7,537 bases of DNA from Ignavibacteria bacterium (lineage in GTDB: Bacteria > Bacteroidota > Ignavibacteria > Ignavibacteriales > Melioribacteraceae). The notes beneath the pieces are model-generated. The model was not told the origin of the DNA. It ran no database searches and saw only the letters and a list, made by a program, of their open reading frames with translations. Shown in pieces: positions 5,594-7,537 of the stretch. The stretch lies in NCBI GenBank assembly GCA_003233295.1, contig QILJ01000383.1, forward strand, positions 1 to 7,537, written 5' to 3'. The position numbers and the translations under genes are program-made. Numbering within the stretch: position 1 is the stretch's first letter; every line of letters starts with the position of its first letter.

Positions 5594-6400
5594 CTATTTG
5601 AATACAATATTACCGATAAGCACATTCTTTTTGTCTTTGTCAAATCCACCCATCATGTAGACATCGATGGCTACTGCAAAGGTCTGAGTTATCTTTTTCT
5701 TTGATAGATCAAGATATTCAAGTTTGACACTGATGGGTATTGAGATATCGAACTTAATTCTACGTTCCGGTTGATTCTTATAGACGAGGTATGGATAGAA
5801 CGAAAGATAGTCTTTTATTCCTTCAGGTAGTTTCAGTTCGACCTTCTGTTCTCTTGAGATGAATGATATCTCCTCAATGAAATCATCTGCCCGTACAAAG
5901 AAACCGTAAGGACCGTCACCAAAGAAGTAGTTAGTTCTGTCTTCGTATTCTATTTTGGTTAGCTCTTCTCCTGTTATGATGTATTTCTCCAGGTCTTTTC
6001 GCATTTTAGCAGTGTCCGCAATCCACTCTACACGTACAGAGTGGGCTGCGGCAAAGCCTATATTCGCGAGCTCCGGATAGAACTGGTTTGCATATGTTTC
6101 TTCAACGTGTTCGTACGATTCCTTCCAGATTACAGGGACGTCACTATTGTTTTCCTGGACAACGAATCTTTTCTTGCCAATGAACAACATTGGTCTGTAG
6201 GTGTAGCTCCTTTGTTTCTTCATTTCATAAAGAGTCAGTATGATAGCAACGAACACGAGAGAAGCCACGATGGCAGAAACGGAGTTCCAATCTATTCCAG
6301 AGAAGTTTATGTACACCCATCCTACCATGAGTATTTCGCATTGCGTAACTTTGCGAAAATATTTTACCCCATCGGCAGTATTCCGGTAAACAGAAGGCAT
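5594..6400 (-). CDS. Single-pass membrane protein of unknown function
   Basis: I do not recognise this 268-residue protein. It has one strong membrane helix at about residues 38-59 (within WNSVSAIVASLVFVAIILTL), followed by the basic stretch KKQRSYTYR, which suggests the long C-terminal part stays inside. That part is mostly beta-strand in character. It contains PELANIGFAAAHSVRVEW (about 114-131), resembling the N-x-G-x-x-A-x-x-V strand of small membrane-tethered beta-sandwich proteins. Neither candidate start has a clear ribosome binding site: ATG 6400 gives 268 residues and ATG 6328 gives 244. The shorter form begins just before the helix and is more natural, because the first 24 residues have no evident role. 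No neighbour shares its operon. It could be a cargo gene of a mobile region. Confidence 0.75.
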   Translation of the reverse strand: MPSVYRNTADGVKYFRKVTQCEILMVGWVYINFSGIDWNSVSAIVASLVFVAIILTLYEMKKQRSYTYRPMLFIGKKRFVVQENNSDVPVIWKESYEHVEETYANQFYPELANIGFAAAHSVRVEWIADTAKMRKDLEKYIITGEELTKIEYEDRTNYFFGDGPYGFFVRADDFIEEISFISREQKVELKLPEGIKDYLSFYPYLVYKNQPERRIKFDISIPISVKLEYLDLSKKKITQTFAVAIDVYMMGGFDKDKKNVLIGNIVFK

Positions 6401-6731
6401 AAACTCGCCTAATGGAGCGTTAGGTGTAAGGTAATTTCGCCGAAGTACTGAATTTAGGTTTTAAGAATTCAGCCAATGTGCGGGTTTACAGTAAACAGTA
6501 TTTGCTAAAGTACCACTTTTCAGGTTACCGGAAACAGGAAAGCGCTACAGACCGGGAGGATCTGCCGAAACGTTTTACTGCGGGATCGCCTTTACTGTCA
6601 GATTGGGAAGAGGGGATATAGGAATCAGACTGTCGGTAGAATCAGACGGAATGTTAGTTGTAATAATCTCAAATTCACTACTATATTCTGCAAACTCTTT
6701 GACATTAATTTTTTTCGTAATCTCTTCTTCA
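6401..6731. other. Intergenic stretch between the membrane protein and the toxin gene
   Basis: No convincing gene is present. A 66-codon minus-strand frame (6575-6775) overlaps the toxin's 3' end in another frame, has no ribosome binding site and ends in low-complexity sequence. A small perfect inverted repeat, GTTTAC-A-GTAAAC, lies at 6484-6496. CGCCTAATGGAGCGTTAGG lies at 6406-6424 and can form a five-bp hairpin. The function of both is unknown. Confidence 0.4.
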
Positions 6732-7019
6732 TTATTCCAATAGCTTACTGCCATGAAACACAGTAATAATTTCAACTATTCTTTCTTCAATTCTATAAAC
6801 AATTCTATAATTCCTGTATATAATTTCCCTCATTTTAGGATCAGCATATTCAGGAACAATCCTTCCAATTTCAGGGAACACCTTCAATGATTCGACGGCG
6901 CTTATAATCTTTGAAGCAAGATTTACAGCATAGAGTTCTGAGTCCTTTGAAATGAATGATATGATTTCTTCGATATCTTTTAAGGCTTCTTCCGACTATA
7001 TGACCTTTACTTCAACCAT
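6732..7019 (-). pseudogene. ParE/RelE-family toxin interrupted by an amber codon
   Basis: Read through one stop, this is a complete 95-residue ParE/RelE-superfamily toxin. It has SEEALKDIEEIISFI near the N-terminus, then VFPEIGRIVPEY (48-59), MREIIYRNYRIVYRIEE (63-79) with the conserved Arg/Tyr cluster, and a C-terminal VEIITVFHGSKLLE. These toxins block gyrase or cleave mRNA on ribosomes. Codon 8 is TAG (6996-6998) where homologues usually have Trp (…WS-E-A…), a one-base change from TGG. There is no useful restart before Met64, so active toxin is not expected without amber suppression. The ATG at 7019 overlaps the antitoxin gene by 13 bases, the usual coupled layout. Confidence 0.85.
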
Positions 7020-7192
7020 TTAGCAAGCCGCTTTTTCACTTCGGCATGAGATATTACTCTTCCTTCCTCAATATCTTTCAACCCTGCTTCAACTTTTTGC
7101 AAAAAATAGAGCCTTTCCATAATATCTTCGTAACTTGAATCATCGGGAAGAGTCCGAATGGCCTTAATAGCACTCTGTTTTGCAGTTTCCAT
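7007..7192 (-). CDS. Antitoxin of a ParE/RelE-type module
   Basis: The 61-residue protein resembles the short antitoxins found directly upstream of ParE/RelE toxins. Its front half, AIKAIRTLPDDSSYEDIMERLYFLQKVEAGL (in pieces, about 9-38), is helical and probably handles dimerisation and DNA contact. The end, GRVISHAEVKKRLAKWLK, matches the toxin-wrapping tail common in such proteins. It overlaps the toxin start by 13 bases. The ribosome binding site is weak. A seven-bp-arm palindrome lies directly upstream and may be its operator. The antitoxin frame is intact although the toxin is broken, as expected when only the harmful partner is lost. Confidence 0.85.
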   Translation of the reverse strand: METAKQSAIKAIRTLPDDSSYEDIMERLYFLQKVEAGLKDIEEGRVISHAEVKKRLAKWLK

Positions 7193-7194
7193 AC

Positions 7195-7217
7195 TTAAAA
7201 TATAGTATAGATTTTAA
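7195..7217. promoter_or_regulatory. Palindrome at the toxin-antitoxin promoter
   Basis: TTAAAAT (7195-7201) and ATTTTAA (7211-7217) are perfect complements directly before the antitoxin ATG. A TATACT -10-like box (7204-7209, minus strand) lies inside it. This position suits autoregulation by the antitoxin. AT-rich palindromes also arise by chance, so support is limited. Confidence 0.4.
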
Positions 7218-7257
7218 TTTTATGAAAGAAACAAGAATCATTTTTAATATTTATTTC

Positions 7258-7537
7258 TGCAGCCTTTTGGCTGCGCTCTTCCAGAGCGGCGTACACCGGC
7301 TCAAACAAAGGCGACAGGCGTTTTAGTCCGTCTCCTACACTCCCGAGGATAAGGATAATCCGTGAAGGTTCAAGTTTTTTAAGATCCGTGCTGCTGGTAT
7401 TTGAAACATATATTTCCTAATGAGAATATGTATCCATATTGAGGCACCATAGCGGCTGTGGGGCATGAGCTTTGCATGCCCTTTTGCTGTAACAATCCCT
7501 TTATTCCCAGGACACTTGCAACTATGTGTGTATTTCT
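7258..7537 (-). pseudogene. IS66-family transposase (TnpC) fragment, frameshifted and truncated
   Basis: From the window edge one frame reads HSCKCPGNKG, then AKLMPHSRYGASIW, then HILIRKYMFQIPAARILKN and LNLHGLSLSSG. This is the zinc-binding and following segment of IS66 transposases, whose usual form is a lowercase-variable stretch ending Ky…iPlyRqe…GisLS. It stops at TAG 7335-7337. The next segment, SVGDGLKRLSPLFEPVYAALEERSQKA, continues in the -1 frame. Restoring one G in the GGG at 7342-7344 joins them. After about 7258 the sequence turns AT-rich and unrelated, so the catalytic C-terminal part is missing and no terminal inverted repeat is seen. The upstream part lies outside the window. 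This is a dead remnant marking past transposition next to the toxin-antitoxin pair. Confidence 0.75.

Noticed and set aside
6575..6775. 66-codon minus-strand frame overlapping the toxin 3' end
   Set aside because: It overlaps the toxin coding sequence in another frame, lacks a ribosome binding site and ends in sequence with no family resemblance. The toxin frame has clear ParE/RelE motifs over the shared bases.

Overview
The window is AT-rich and most of it reads from the minus strand. Strong AGGAGG-type ribosome binding sites and TTGACA-like promoters suggest a low-GC Bacillota-like bacterium, but no rRNA or core gene fixes the taxonomy. GC rises visibly beyond about 5,050, and coding density drops there.

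Right to left, in the direction of minus-strand transcription: (1) 7,258-7,537 is a frameshifted, truncated piece of an IS66-type transposase. (2) 6,732-7,192 is a type II toxin-antitoxin pair in which the ParE/RelE-like toxin has an amber codon at position 8. (3) 5,594-6,400 is a single-pass membrane protein of unknown function. (4) 4,566-5,590 has no intact gene; it holds a decayed reading frame (4,653-5,056) and a few hairpins. (5) 3,260-4,501 and 2,533-3,135 encode an MFS transporter and a TetR-family repressor. Each has its own promoter followed by almost the same palindrome, so the repressor probably controls both itself and the transporter. (6) From 2,503 down to 18 lies a compact set of a tiny peptide ORF, an M50 site-2-type membrane protease, an arginase-family enzyme and a short LpxL/HtrB-like acyltransferase. 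The last three overlap end to start.

The most interesting part is block 6. The peptide ORF has the strongest Shine-Dalgarno sequence in the window and starts 29 bases after the tetR stop codon. As written it ends after 16 codons. A single -1 shift at an A5 run gives a 38-residue peptide with a charged front half and a valine-rich back half containing SFVV, SFVV, NLVV and one arginine. Peptide, M50 protease, arginase and acyltransferase together look like a maturation operon for a ribosomally made, modified peptide, perhaps an ornithine-containing lipopeptide. The upstream MFS/TetR pair would be a natural export or immunity partner. This is inference: no cluster of exactly this make-up was recognised.

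The block also looks damaged. The peptide and protease genes are each off by one base in an A run, the protease lacks a clear start, and the acyltransferase is short and lacks the usual catalytic acid. With the amber toxin, the broken transposase and the decayed ORF, the window reads as an accessory region in decay. Base-calling errors in homopolymers could explain the two A-run shifts but not the amber codon.
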